From Membranipora membranacea (Eukaryota; Bryozoa; Gymnolaemata; Cheilostomatida; Membraniporidae): a stretch of 64,000 nt of DNA. The notes beneath the pieces were generated by a model. The model was given only the letters and a program-made list of their open reading frames with translations, did no database searches and had not been told where the DNA came from. The position numbers and the translations under genes were made by a program. Each line of letters begins with the position of its first letter. Within the stretch, counting starts at the first letter, position 1. Positions 24,501 to 37,100 of this stretch are shown one piece after another. Location of the stretch: positions 35,066,283-35,130,282 of the forward strand of contig OU612066.1 of assembly GCA_914767715.1 (NCBI GenBank), read 5' to 3'.

Positions 24501-27294
24501 GATGGTTATTAAAAGATCATGATCGATATAATTAGCTTGGAATGCTGATTATCAGTCTAGGTTTACCAGGACAGACATCATCAACACAATGCTCTGACAA
24601 AACTTAATATGTCATTTTTTTATCTAGTGCTATGAGAAGTACTCACATGGGTAGACCATCTAGTTTGACTTCATTTCCATCACCTGCTGTCTGACAGTTA
24701 TTGTTCCTTATATATGTTTGCACATATTTGTATGAAATTTGGCCTCGTTGCAATCTCAGCACGGATACCAGAAATTCAAGAGACTGCGAAAAAGCATGAA
24801 AATGGGTGTAATCTGATCAAATCAAATCTGACTTGAGTGATCGATTGTATTCTGTCCCAAACATCTACAGAGGGCATGTTGAAAATAAAACGAGTGTTGC
24901 TACTTGTGCCAGTAATCAAGAACTTGAAAAAATGTGCTTTAATACATAGCCTATGTATGAAATACAACAAAAGCCAGTCTTGGTATGGATGGCTGAATTT
25001 GTTTTCAATAAATTAATCCCGTTTCGCGGAAAAATCTCCTTGCTCCCGCCAGCAATGATATTACACTAGAGTGAAGTACATCAATTTTTCCAGTTGTTTA
25101 CAAAATAAGCAGGTATCTGAAGCTTCATAACACTGTCTTCAGTCCAGTCAACTGTTTGTTTATCGAGCAGCGACTGTTTTGGCCCTAGCTATTTATATCT
25201 GACCATTTATCGAGCGACTGTTTTGGCCCTAGCTATTTATATCTGACCATTCATCGAGAGACTGTTTTGGCCCTAGCTATTTATATCTGACCATTTATCG
25301 AGCGACTGTTTTGGCCCTAGCTATTTATATCTGACCATTCATCGAGAGACTGTTTTGGCCCTAGCTATTTATATCTGACCATTTATCAAGCGACTGTTTC
25401 GTTTGATGGCCTCTTGTTTCTTACAGTGGCTGCAGAGTATATATTGGTGTGTAGCAGTAGCTGCTGGGCTATCTACACTTAGTTATGAGAATGGAGGACG
25501 CAAAGGTGTACTTCACAGACTGTTTGATACTATTCATACTTCACTAGCTTTCCCTGTAGGCATTGTAAGTAAACATGTGGGCGGAATGCAGAGCAAAGCG
25601 CAGAGTGATGACTAGCGTTGACTAGTGATGACTAATGATGGTTTTAGGATTAAAGGAGCTGCTGTGATGTAAAGAAAAGGACTGCCTTGCGTAACATTGA
25701 TGGAAACAACAAAATGATAAATTGCCTGTCATGCTCAATTCATACTCATTACGGAGATGACTCAGCTTAATTTGATCGCATTGTAACACACAAGTTTTTT
25801 TCCTTACCAATCCTTAGTCACTACATAATGATAAACATGTCATGATAAAACTTAGGATGGATATCCTATACTGAATGTATATTTAGTGTCTATGTTTGTA
25901 GTTTGTGTGTGTAACATTTTGGATGATATATGCAGTGGATCGTGAGCTGATATATCCTACATACCTCGATGCTCTCGTACCTAGCTGGCTAAATCATGTC
26001 ATGGTATGTATGATACACAATATATATATATATGCTGCACTGACATTCATGTGTAACTCCACCATCCTGCCAGATTCATATTGAGTGGGAGGTGGATCAG
26101 ATGGTGGTCTAAGGCGTGAACCCGAGTTAACCTAGACAAAATTGCTGTACACATCATCCTTGAGGCGCCAACGATCTGGTCATTTGTCTGGGAAGGGATA
26201 AAACCACTGCTAATCATCACATAAAGCCAAGCCACTTCTCGGGTATAGTTGGCCTGATGGTGACCGGCGGTCAGTTGGTCTTATCCATCAGATTTATTAC
26301 TACTGTGTAAACATTACTGTACAGTCTTATCACTACCTGTCTACCCTCTATACTTACAGCACACGGCACATCTACCATTCCTGATCATAGATAAGTACAT
26401 AGTGCTGCACCGCTATCCTAGTCAGAAATACGGATTGTCTATACTTATATTCTTTTCTGCACTCTACAACATATGGTATGTATAACATGAAGTATCGTCA
26501 CAGCTCTATGTGATCCAAGATCTTGAAATATAGCATAGGTATAACTATCCATGCGAACGTTTTAAGATTTTATCTGATTTTATCCAAGATTATAGCCTGT
26601 TATGCTCAGAGAGCTGAGCACCGGGCCGTAAAAGATGAACAGCTTGATTATAATTGTTTTATTTACTTTTAGGATATTATATCTAGCATTGGAGAAGAAT
26701 ATATGGGTATATCCCATACTAGAAGTAATGAACTGGACGTATAGAATAATATTCTTTGCTCTTCTCTGGTGCTTCTTCTTTCTTCTGTATAAAACAGGCG
26801 AGCTCATGACCCTTAAATTCTGGGGTGAGTTACCAGAGAATAGTTAAAAGTTTCTATTTCTGTTACTATTACAGTTGATATTTCTCTTTTTATTTTCTGG
26901 GTTGCTTGCGGCGGACATCAGAACCTGTTGTTCCTCAGTGTAGATCCCATGTTTGACAGTCTAGTGAGATTGGCTGGCTAATGTTATTTGAATTTCTGGA
27001 GCGCTCTCACTCGGCACTGTTTGAAATTGAAATATGCATATAGAACTTGAGCAATTAGTGTATACAACAAAACTGATTCATACCACTCTCCGACAAAATT
27101 GGTAACAAAGTGGTTAATTGCAAATTTATCAAAAGTTGACTTACCCTGGACATTGAGCCAATAACTCTTTGTTATAACCATATCATGCCCTCTTGTAATG
27201 CCAGATAGGTACAAAATTGATAAATAATGAGATAATTCAGTTATATGTGTTTTTTACAGGAGCAAAGATGGTGAAGAAAAGCAAAACCAAGTAA
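21513..27294 (+). CDS. AIG1/ADTRP-family membrane hydrolase (isoform a, 232 aa) with alternative first exon
   Basis: Exons: 1a 21513-21668 or 1b 23886-24026 (separate entry), then 25427-25564, 25902-26003, 26360-26475, 26673-26824, 27260-27294. Exon 1a ends in phase 0 and joins exon 2. The protein is polytopic, about six hydrophobic segments, as in AIG1 and ADTRP (about 230-240 aa), threonine hydrolases of fatty-acid esters of hydroxy fatty acids. The putative nucleophile Thr is in KYLTHLN (exon 1a). The partner His is in the exon 3/4 junction region SWLNHVM-HTAHLPF, the position of the catalytic His of human AIG1. Other family marks are DRELIYP and the WVYPILE segment. The C-terminus KKSKTK fits a KxKxx ER-retrieval signal. 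AATAAA at 27537-27542 is a likely poly(A) signal. AIG1 versus ADTRP orthology is not decided. Confidence 0.9.
22117..22134. repeat. 18-bp perfect AT-rich palindrome
   Basis: CAATTTTAT followed by ATAAAATTG, in the AIG1-family first intron. AT-rich, so chance is more plausible than for the others. Confidence 0.5.
22946..22985. repeat. Second copy of palindrome 3, with 7-bp flanking direct repeats
   Basis: AATGAACTGAAGG then TTTAGTTCATT (22954-22977): the same palindrome as at 21031-21053, with one substitution and one inserted G. GTTTTAC lies at 22946-22952 and at 22979-22985. The flanking DNA is otherwise different, so only the core is shared. Confidence 0.7.
23886..24026 (+). CDS. Alternative first coding exon 1b of AIG1-family gene
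   Basis: ATG at 23886 opens 47 codons ending at a GT donor in phase 0, as exon 1a does. The peptide begins [20 protein letters not shown] and ends [13 protein letters not shown]. It repeats the exon 1a plan: a hydrophobic helix, a short charged loop, and the YLT motif carrying the presumed nucleophilic Thr. Joined to exon 2 (25427) it gives a 227-residue protein. Its separate position, 2.2 kb downstream of exon 1a, implies its own promoter. An unspliced duplicate relic is the other reading. Confidence 0.85.
25163..25399. repeat. 44-bp tandem array, about 5.4 copies, next to a splice acceptor
   Basis: Units begin with TCGAG at 25163, 25210, 25254, 25298 and 25342, and TCAAG at 25386; the first carries a 3-bp insertion. 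Units share GACTGTTTTGGCCCTAGCTA. They alternate in two types (gcg..attca and gag..attta), so 25210-25297 and 25298-25385 are an 88-bp duplication read as identical. The array ends 27 bp before exon 2 of the AIG1-family gene. Confidence 0.95.
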
Positions 27295-28176
27295 GAAGCT
27301 TTTAACTCAAGGCATGACTGTGTGGCATATCAACAATCACCCATGCACTTTAGTCAATCTGACAAGCATTTGACAATAATGATGAGTTACGATCCAAATA
27401 TAAGGACCGTACAGTTTTAAGTGGTTCTCATATAGACATATTCTATATATTTTTCTGTCGGCCACAAACAGTTTTGTACCAGTATTATTGTTTTAGGCAA
27501 ATTCATAGGAAGGCATTTGAAGCCTCTTATCCTCACAATAAAATTGTGAATTGAGAATGAAATCCAACTCTTCATATGTTCAAGATGTAAGTAACCAGTG
27601 TAGATTGTGGCAAATTTTCTTTATTAATTCTGTGAGCATCGAGGTTAGATATATACAAATAACAAACCATGAAACTTCTCTATAGTAAAGAAAAGTCTTT
27701 GACCAATAATTTTGCAATACGATACAAATCTTATCATAAAAAAAACAAAAAAAAAGAGTTATATACTCTTATGTACATTGATTGTATTTAGCGGTTTAAA
27801 TAACAAAGATTGAAAAAGGTAGAGAATATATGACATAAAAAACAGCTATATAATGTTGAGATCTACCATCTAGCTATCAACTATCATGTCCACTTGCAGT
27901 AGTAGATCCTCAAAAACATAAACGTGACCAGCAAAAAGAAATCTTTGGTTGATTTAATACAGAAAAAAATCACTGGATTTAAGTGAGACTTGATACGGCA
28001 GAGAGACACCGAGTTGTATATATACAAGAGATTAACTTCACTGGCTGAGGCATTCATGCTTTGAGCATTATATGCCAGGAAGTACACTAAAAAGGTCAAA
28101 GACAAGGACATCTCCATCTAAGGGCTGTTGTGGATGCCTTCTTTACAGATCACAGAATTCATAAGGCATGTTGAAA
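27295..28176. other. Convergent intergenic region, AIG1-family / ADAM 3' ends
   Basis: No coding exon seen. AATAAA (+) at 27537-27542 would end the AIG1-family transcript. TTTATT at 27620-27625 (AATAAA on -) would end the ADAM transcript near 27600, so the tails probably abut within about 50-100 bp. A-rich tract near 27739-27758. Confidence 0.5.
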
Positions 28177-31100
28177 TTACACAGTGAATGATTCTTCTAG
28201 CCTTTTGTTGTTGAGATCGAGACCGTTCTGTCTACTAGAGTAGGGCTCCCTCGCGCTGCCGTTAGCGTGTGATGAAGGCTGAAATGTCTGTAAATGTATG
28301 GATTCTGATTGGTCTATAGTCCTGTTTGTAGGCGGTTTCTGATATTCATATATAACCGGATGCTGCTGCTCCTTACCGCCATGTTTTGATTGACCATTAT
28401 GATGAGTGAGTGTAGGTTTGAGATATTTAGGAGGGGGCGGTCTATGCATGCCCGAGGCGATAGCTCGAGATCTCGAGTCATTAGGAGAATCGTCTGATTG
28501 AGATTGCATATCTGAGTAGTCAGTGACTGTAGGCGTATGCTTGTGATAACTGGATATCATTGTACTGTGGTGAGGTGGAATCTCATTTATAGTACTTACA
28601 CTACCATCAGCTGGCATATCTATAGCGCTGTCTGTCGCTGAGTCAGCTCCGCCATGATGAGGTATAGAGTGGCTGTACTTATCATATGATGAGAAGTTTT
28701 TATAGAACTGATCGGCTTCAGGGGCGCTGTACTTCATGTCCTCAGAGTTAGTAGGTGAGATCTCAGGCTGAGTTATCTGATGACATGGATTTATCTCCAC
28801 CTGTACAGAAGTCTCAAACTTAGGACCTGCTGAGTACAGGTTAGTGTCAAACTCGAGAGGAGGCGGTATCTCCTGCCCTGATGGCTCTCGGTCATTGGAG
28901 GTATTATTATCACGATGTCTACACGACTCCTCATCTTCGCTGCAGCTACAGGACCTGCTGTCTGAACATGAGCACTGAGAACCACAGCTATCATCATGCT
29001 CCAAACCCTCAAAGGCTGAAGATGTTGACTTTTTTAGAATACCTAGAAAGATATGAATACATCATAGTATAACCTCCCTTTAAATCCAAAAGACTGCAGC
29101 TATTTCTACAGTTATTATTCAGAGATCAAAGGTAAGAGTTTAAATTACAGGTGTGCTAGGCACTATTAGCCAATAGCCATTAGTTATCTCAATAAACATA
29201 AACATAAACATGAAAACAAAGTAGTGTAATTGTTTATGGTAATCCCAAACCCATTCGGTAATTTATTTACACCAAATGAAAGAATAAATAAGGCTTATCT
29301 GGCTATAATCTTGTTTGTGTGATCTTGAGCTTCGGTTTCAAAACAACTAGCCATGTGGAGACAATAAAGTTTCCGTACCTCTCTGAGGTTGGCGGGACAA
29401 TTCCTCGGGTATCTCGACATCAGGGCGTAACGACTCTAACTTCTTATCATCGCTGTCTGATTCGCCGCTAGATGAAGATGGCCGCCTTTTACGTCTTCTC
29501 TTACGTTTCCCATCCTTGTCAGTTCTATATGAAAAATATAGCATGAGATTTGAATACTAGCAGTATTGAAAAAATAAACTTTTACACATTTTTAAAAATG
29601 ATTGAAATCTTTGAACTTCAATCATTTTGAGTGTGATATTGTAAGTCAGTGTCTTTATAGTTATCTGCTCATACCTGTATGAAGGGGTAACTCCAAAACT
29701 TATAGTCCTGTCAACACCAGAATCCATACTCTCATTTAGATGTGAAGTTTTAGGTTTATTCTTTAGCTTTTTACGAGTTGGTGATACAACTTTGCGTCTG
29801 TAAAATGAAAGGATATTGTAGAATTATATTTGTGTCGATGACATACTCTGTGACCCCTAATGTTGTAACTAGGGGTCTCCTCTGACCACCTGGTATCAAA
29901 GCAGAGTTGATAATAAGGCTTACATTGCAGCTAGGTAAAGTCTCAATACCAGATGAGGGTTGTGTAATGTTTTGGCAAACAATATTGTGTGATTATGGTG
30001 TATCATGAGAGTTTATGGTTGGTAATCTCAGTAATTGCAGGAAAAGTTAGACCTGGACACTGGTGCTTCAGTTCAACAGCTATTACCCTGTCTCATTCAA
30101 ACCAATTTACCATTCTAGTTACATCATTATTAGGTATTTTATGTAATCTTAGTTTACTGATCCATATAACACCTGCACTTTATGACTGGTGTGAAGCGGT
30201 AGTAGACTTACCGACAGAATATGAATCCGAGTACAGCCACCCCTACAACAACCAGAGCTACTACACAGATAATCACGATAAGCCACTTAGTATCCAGTCC
30301 TCCGGTGCTCTGTCCGCTGTCTCCTGTTGTACCAGAATCAACGGCTACAGAGGAGGAGGTTGGTAACACAACGTCACACAGGAGTCCACTGTACCCGGCA
30401 TTACAAGAACAGGTGTCCACTGTAGTACATCTCTACAATAATATCAACGGTTACAGGTTAACGCTTAGAACCTAATGTTGTTTTCTCTGTCCATAATATT
30501 GTCAGCAGAATGGTGATCTGGATAGTATTTCTCAGATAATGAAATACAACCACCAGATAAAGAGGGACACATATGACGCAAATATAATAAGCTTCCCATT
30601 TTCGGTGATTCATCAAGGGATGCGGAACAGATTATCCTCATGTTATTGGTTTTCCATTCGGCTTATCAAAGGAAATAAAACCTCTAAGATTCAATCTCTG
30701 GCAGCTGTGTTAGGTAACTTTGATCCCACACTGACGCTTGCGGTCTGAGATACATTAACAAGATGTTTTCAGACTACTATTACAAGAGTTGTATTAAGCT
30801 TATGGTTGGAAGTTGGGGGATTAATAAGACAATCTCCTCCGTCATATTCTAAGCCGATTACAAATTTTCCTACTTATTAGCAAGGGACAGGCAAAACAAT
30901 CCAACTTCCTATTAATCAATCATCTAAATCAATATCACATACAGGGCTTCTTACTAATTTAAAACAATACGTCAGGACACGCCTTCAGAGACAAGTAGAA
31001 GGGTCGGACATGCTGGAAATATTCTACTCTACATTTACTGACAGCTAGCTAATTATTCAGTGCACATTCATAACTCCCAACTCATAAATTTAAGTTCAAA

Positions 31101-34100
31101 ATAATTTATGTTGCACAATATTGCAACGCTTTTGTTTCTTATCACTGATCTTAGATCAAGAAAGAGAAAAAGAGGTAATTTGATCAATGTTGCTATTGGG
31201 CAATTACAAAAGGCTCAAAGTTACTGCTAATATCAATGTTTATGGGGCATAGTTTGATCATTGAGAATCTTGACTGCAATTTAAATTTCAAATTCAATCA
31301 CAAATCAGTTTTAAGCCGATCAAAATTATGAAATTTCCCAAAACTGTCTAGGTTATGGGAGGGGAAATCATTCATAAGTATTTATATATTTTAAAATCAA
31401 TAAATTAGGATTAGTTGTCATTGCAAAGCAATCATACTGACCCCATGTCCAGAGCAGGTCAGGTTATTGTCTCCCTTGGGACAGGAAGTGGTAACCGTAG
31501 CAGACATATCCACACAGTGATGGTTCATACAGATCATAGAGTCAGCACACTTTGTCCCGTCGGACACCATACCAACATTCGCCACATCTTCGTTAACGGA
31601 TGTAGTTATAGTCCTAAATTAAAGAGCAAATAGGGAAGATTACATATTATAATATAAATAAACATCACGCCTAGAGCCAGTCTTAACACATTAGTATAGA
31701 GTGCTCTTCAGTGTGAGGTATTTAACCTCATCACTGCCATTGACGTGTCACAGCGTTGGGTTGAGTAGGTTTGTTGTGTTTAAATCAATACGTTGTATCA
31801 ATTTGTATAAGTGAGATATGCACTCCAGATTATTGTCCTGTCTAGGTTATGATGGTCTTAGCAGTAGGTACCTCATACCTGCTATGTGAACCCAAACCCT
31901 ATGCCATAACACCTAACTATTATATAGCTATAGTCCGCCCTCAAGGCAACAACGCAGACAAAACAACCACTGATATTTCTCATCTTACATTTTACATAAC
32001 CTGAGAGGTTTTGTCAGAGACTACAGATATTTATTATCTATTAGTCTCTGCTCTGTGGTTTTATTACATTGACAGACTCCAGTAAATGAACTTACATGCA
32101 TTTAAATTGTTCGTTTCCGTTGATTCCAGCCGAAGTTGTCCTGAAGTTGAGCTGAGTTGTTCCACCTTCACACTGAAGTAATCCACAAAATGAGTCTCTG
32201 CAACACAACAAGAAGTATTATTACTTTCATATACAATACTATGTTAATGTATATATAAATATATTTTTACTCCTCTCTTCTAAGCCGGCTCTCAAACCTA
32301 CCCCAAATCCTGTAGCAAGCTGGACGATATCAGAATAGAAATTATGAAGAAATTATGAAGAAATTTTGTTGAATGTAAATCTATGATTACTAACTTACTT
32401 CTGATCACATTTCTTTGGTTGCCCCTGAGCATTGAGTCCGCAGTGACCAAACAAGTTACCCAGGGGATTATTATAAGAGTAACACTGATCATGAGCTGTA
32501 GCTGAATCCTCTCCCCAGTATTTCTGACATTGTGAGTCGTGTATGGGACACTGACCCTGATAACAGTAACCTTTACCTCTAGCACAAGGCTGTCCATCCA
32601 ATATCAGGGCATTCGTTGGACACTAAAAGAATAGAGGTATATGATGTTGACTTCGATTGTATTTGGATTTTGAGGCTCTTCAGCTCCCAGTGCATTTTCA
32701 GGAACCCCATTTGCTTCATATGTGACAGCCCACAGTGTCACTCTATTAATTAGAAACCATCAGCCAAGTTTTTCTAACTCAAATTCAAAATGTGGGATCC
32801 TGGTGACTGAGACGCTAACTGAAAAAAATAAATTGGGGGGGGGGGGGGGGTATCTATTACATAATCAGTATGGAGAAGACAAAAATAGAGGGATTTATTA
32901 GCAGTGTGCACTGGATAATTGCCTGATATGGCATTTAAAGGAGAACCAGTAGTAGACCTAATCCCTAATGAATATGACAATTAATTCATAACATAGGTGC
33001 TTTAATTACCTGACTTGCATTTTTTGGTACAGTTAAGACACCTTCTCATGGGGTCCCTGGGTATAGGCTGACCACATAAACAAAGTACAGGGCGGGCGGA
33101 TGAAAGAAAGACCATAATATTTATTACATAAAGTTGTGGTAACTTCTCCTTGTATAAGAGTGTGTCTTCCAGGCCAGTTAAGACAAAAACATAACGGGGA
33201 GGCCTGACCGCGCCTTTAAATAGTGGCTAGCTAAACAACTGCAGTGCTTGCGGTGGCGCGAAATGTCGCAGAAAGCAAGTCGCTCTTTGATGTACAATCT
33301 GGTCACTTCTTTTTGGTCAAGATACTTCTTAGCTAAGAGATGTTTGGTTAATAAATAGATCCCTGGAACCAGTTGCATGAAGATTCCATTGTTGGCCGTT
33401 TTCGTTTTTGGATGCGCTAAAATGGCATTTCTCACTCCCAGGATATAACTAGACATGAGTAGAGTATCGCTGTACTGACCTCTCCAGTGATCCCGTCACA
33501 GTACTCTGCCGCGTCACACTCTCCAGTGGGGGACCTGCACACCTCATTAGATCTCTTGGGAAGACAACTCTCACAACACGGACCTGATCGACACTTCGCC
33601 CAGAACTTCAGCAGGCATGTATCTGGATCACAACAAGGGTCCACTTCGTTACAATTCTAAAACAATGAGATATCAAAATTACATTTTTCTGCTCAACTAC
33701 AAAAATGTAAGACCAGATGTGTCCCTAAAACCAGTGATAAGTAGTATGTCTTCTCAAACCCTGCATCATACCCTCCCCACTAACTAAAAATGATAAGGCT
33801 AAATATAATAAGGTGTCAACTGCTAAAACTGTTTGATGGTGGACAATGATTGCTAGTCAATTAAAACTGGCCGGATATAATTTTTTCGCAGATTAAGGGA
33901 CCACAAAGTCATGTTTACAAGGAAAAAAGAATCCGCACAAATAATCCCAATGGTGATTACAAGCTTTGAGGCACCAAGCCAATATCCATTGTCGGTTGTA
34001 ATCCAAGAAAAATGGGAAGTTAAATTATCAAGTGTTTATTGCTTACAGCGCCAGGTTTAAAGCAAAAACAACACTAGGTCTGGAAAGTTGTGGTCAGAAC

Positions 34101-37100
34101 CTTCAAACAAGGCCGGGTAATTTGCTCATCTAGGGTTTTTTTTATTCCAGAATGGCACTTGCCCGCTGAAAAACACAATGGATTTCACAAAAATGATCTA
34201 ATGATAGCTTACGTAACAGCATTGGAGCATGTCTAAAACCTTCTAAATGTGGTAAGAATGGGAAGTAATTACACCATCAATCATAGCTTTTAAAGCTGAT
34301 TCTATTTTCCTCTTTAAAGCCATGCCTGAGTCATTTGTCCAACCGGAGGAAGACCGACTTGATGGGGTTTGGGGTTAGGGGTTTGGGGTTTGGGCTCAGA
34401 CCAAGCCATCAAGGGGCAATGAATTGAAATGGCAAGGTTGGGAACAATCGAAAAGTCTTGTCACTTCTCCGTATCCCAAAGAATGGGCGGCGAAATAGTG
34501 GTTGCATTCAAGGAAGGAAAGTCAACGCTTTCGATAATGTGGTAAGTCATTTGCTTCAAACAAGTCTTTTGTGACGATCAACATATATTTGAAAAATTAT
34601 TTTTGAGTAAGGAGCTCTATAAATTATAAGGCCAAACTTACCCCTGCTGGTCCACAATCACATTGCTCTCCTCTCTCAACAAATCCATTACCACAAAACT
34701 GAGGGTAAGAGTTATCAGCTGGCTCATCATTGAGGCACGATCCCAATCCAACCTTAGTGAGAATCTCCAGACGTGTGGTACTACAGCTAGAAAACTTCAC
34801 TGGTGATCTCATTCCACTGTAATAAATGAGATAATGAAGAGATACAAAACAAAAAGGAAGACTATTTGTGACCCCTAGCATTTTCCGTGCTACGGGGATG
34901 AGTTGTAGTGTAGCGAGCCAAGGACCAAGATCCTTAATTTTCAAGTATTTACAAGTTGATTTCCATGAGGCCTAGCAATACAATGCCACACCCAAAACTC
35001 TCAAACATTTATTATTCAGACCTATGATGTTCGTAATATCCTCAAATGGGTGCTTGAACTTGGCTGAAACATGAGTCTAATATATCCTTCATAAAGAGGA
35101 TTAAAATTTGATTAATTAAAATTCAATGAGAAGAAATCACTAAACTACGATGTGAATGATGTGTGTATGTCTGCTTTCTTTGTACCCCGGCTGGCTACTG
35201 ATTGTTAATTTCTCATGAGGGCTTATCTCCACAATCCAATTACCTTCACCAGAAACATAATAGTTGAGTCATCAATACATTAAATTACAGAGAGATTTCG
35301 AAAGACAAATTATGAAGATTCCTATGAGTGATAAGAAGTTGAATGTGAATTCAAGATACTTCAATTTGATCCCTCGTTGGCAAAGAAAAATTTAACTGAT
35401 GAAGAGGGCAGTAAAGCAGATATCCACATGTGGCTGGCTAGGACAGAGCTTCGATGAAGCCTGCAGGTCTAACTGGGTATGCGGATCAGGTCGCTGATTA
35501 CATATACATAAACAAGATTTCTAACTGATCTGAACCCCTGGATAGTGTTGCATTGTGGGAGTATTTACTTACATATTTTTATCCATAATGCACCCAGAGT
35601 CACCGCTATCCTCACAGGCACAATCTACAGAGGAAACCACAAACTGGCGATTAGACGACACCTCTTATAAATACGAGCAGGCACACCTTACCAGAGTTTA
35701 TGGTCAGAGTTTGGCAGATTTTTGACAGTAATCAAGTTCAAGTATGAATTTCATTAAGAGAATTATTCTGTTTCATCTGCAGGTAAAAACCAAGTCTCAT
35801 TCATAAACACACACTTGAGCTAATGAGAATAAATGAGTTATGAGCCACATTACATGAGACCGATGCTTCAGATCAAATCCGGCTGCCAGGTAGGAGGAAC
35901 TTGGAGTCTCGACAGCCGGATCTGATTTCTTATACACGATTATGTGTAGGCACACTAGATATATCAAGGGCTTCGTACTTGCTGAAGGACATATTGTTCA
36001 GATTACTAACGATTGCAATCAGGTGCATAACACAGTGTAACATCAATCAGATCTCAGCATTAACAGAAAGGTGCAAGTTTTTTTATCATCAGCACAATGA
36101 AAATTTTATAATAACAGATATAGAAATATTATAACACCCTTAATTCAGCATACGTTTACAGAAGGCCGATGACCTAGAGTAAACCTGACATTGGCTAAGG
36201 GTAGATGCAAGGTTGAAACTAAATTTCCCGTGCATGCAAGGATGTATATGAAAATGTGAAAACAACATTTCTTCATATAATATAACCAGAGACTATAGAT
36301 AATATCTTTAGTCTCTGATATAACTGTTCAACACAGTAGCGTCACCCGATAGCCACTAGCATATACCTACCCACATAAGGATACTCATAAACTGAATTAT
36401 GCAAATGAACAATAATTAATTCATGATAATGGCCGTTTGGATTATCAGCATTATTTTCCCTTTCGAAAAAAAATTTCCTACCACAGGTGTAACAGGTGTC
36501 ATCAACATAAATTATGACTACATTTACATGATGTTATGACGGCTTACAACATTTCAAAACTTCATCACAAACATTAAATTTGATAATGGCGTCAGGGATT
36601 TTGCCCCCTCAGACTTAACTTAGGACAGCCTGCAGGTAACAACTCAGAAAAGTAGTTGAATAAGATAATGGTGAGGCATAGAATCACAGATCATTGCTGA
36701 CGTGACATTAAAATTCAATCCATTTATCCACCAGACAGAAAAATATACAGAAGACTACCACTCCGTAGTACCGAGGAGTTGGTGGTACCGGACACAAGAC
36801 TGATGTTTGGCGATTGGCTTACCATTAGTATCGTGAAGTAAGCCGATGTTGTGACCAATCATATGTGAGATAATGCTAGCTAGATGTCTGGAGTTGTCTC
36901 CCGGGCTGGAGATCACAGCTACGCCTCTCCCAGAACAAATTGAATCTGGTACAGCCAGTCCTGAAGAGTTGGCATCAAACTGTTTTCCGCTGTATAAAAG
37001 AATATATCAGAAATATGTAGGATAAATAATGAAAAATCCATTATAAATGGCTGAAATATCTATTATCTGCGCCAAGTTATATATGTTATATAAGGGAGCA

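Noticed and set aside
25163-25399. Possible CRISPR array (regular repeats)
   Set aside because: Units are contiguous 44-bp tandem copies with no unique spacers, and the genome is animal.
29989-30366. 125-codon plus-strand ORF
   Set aside because: It is the shadow of the ADAM EGF/transmembrane exon on the opposite strand.
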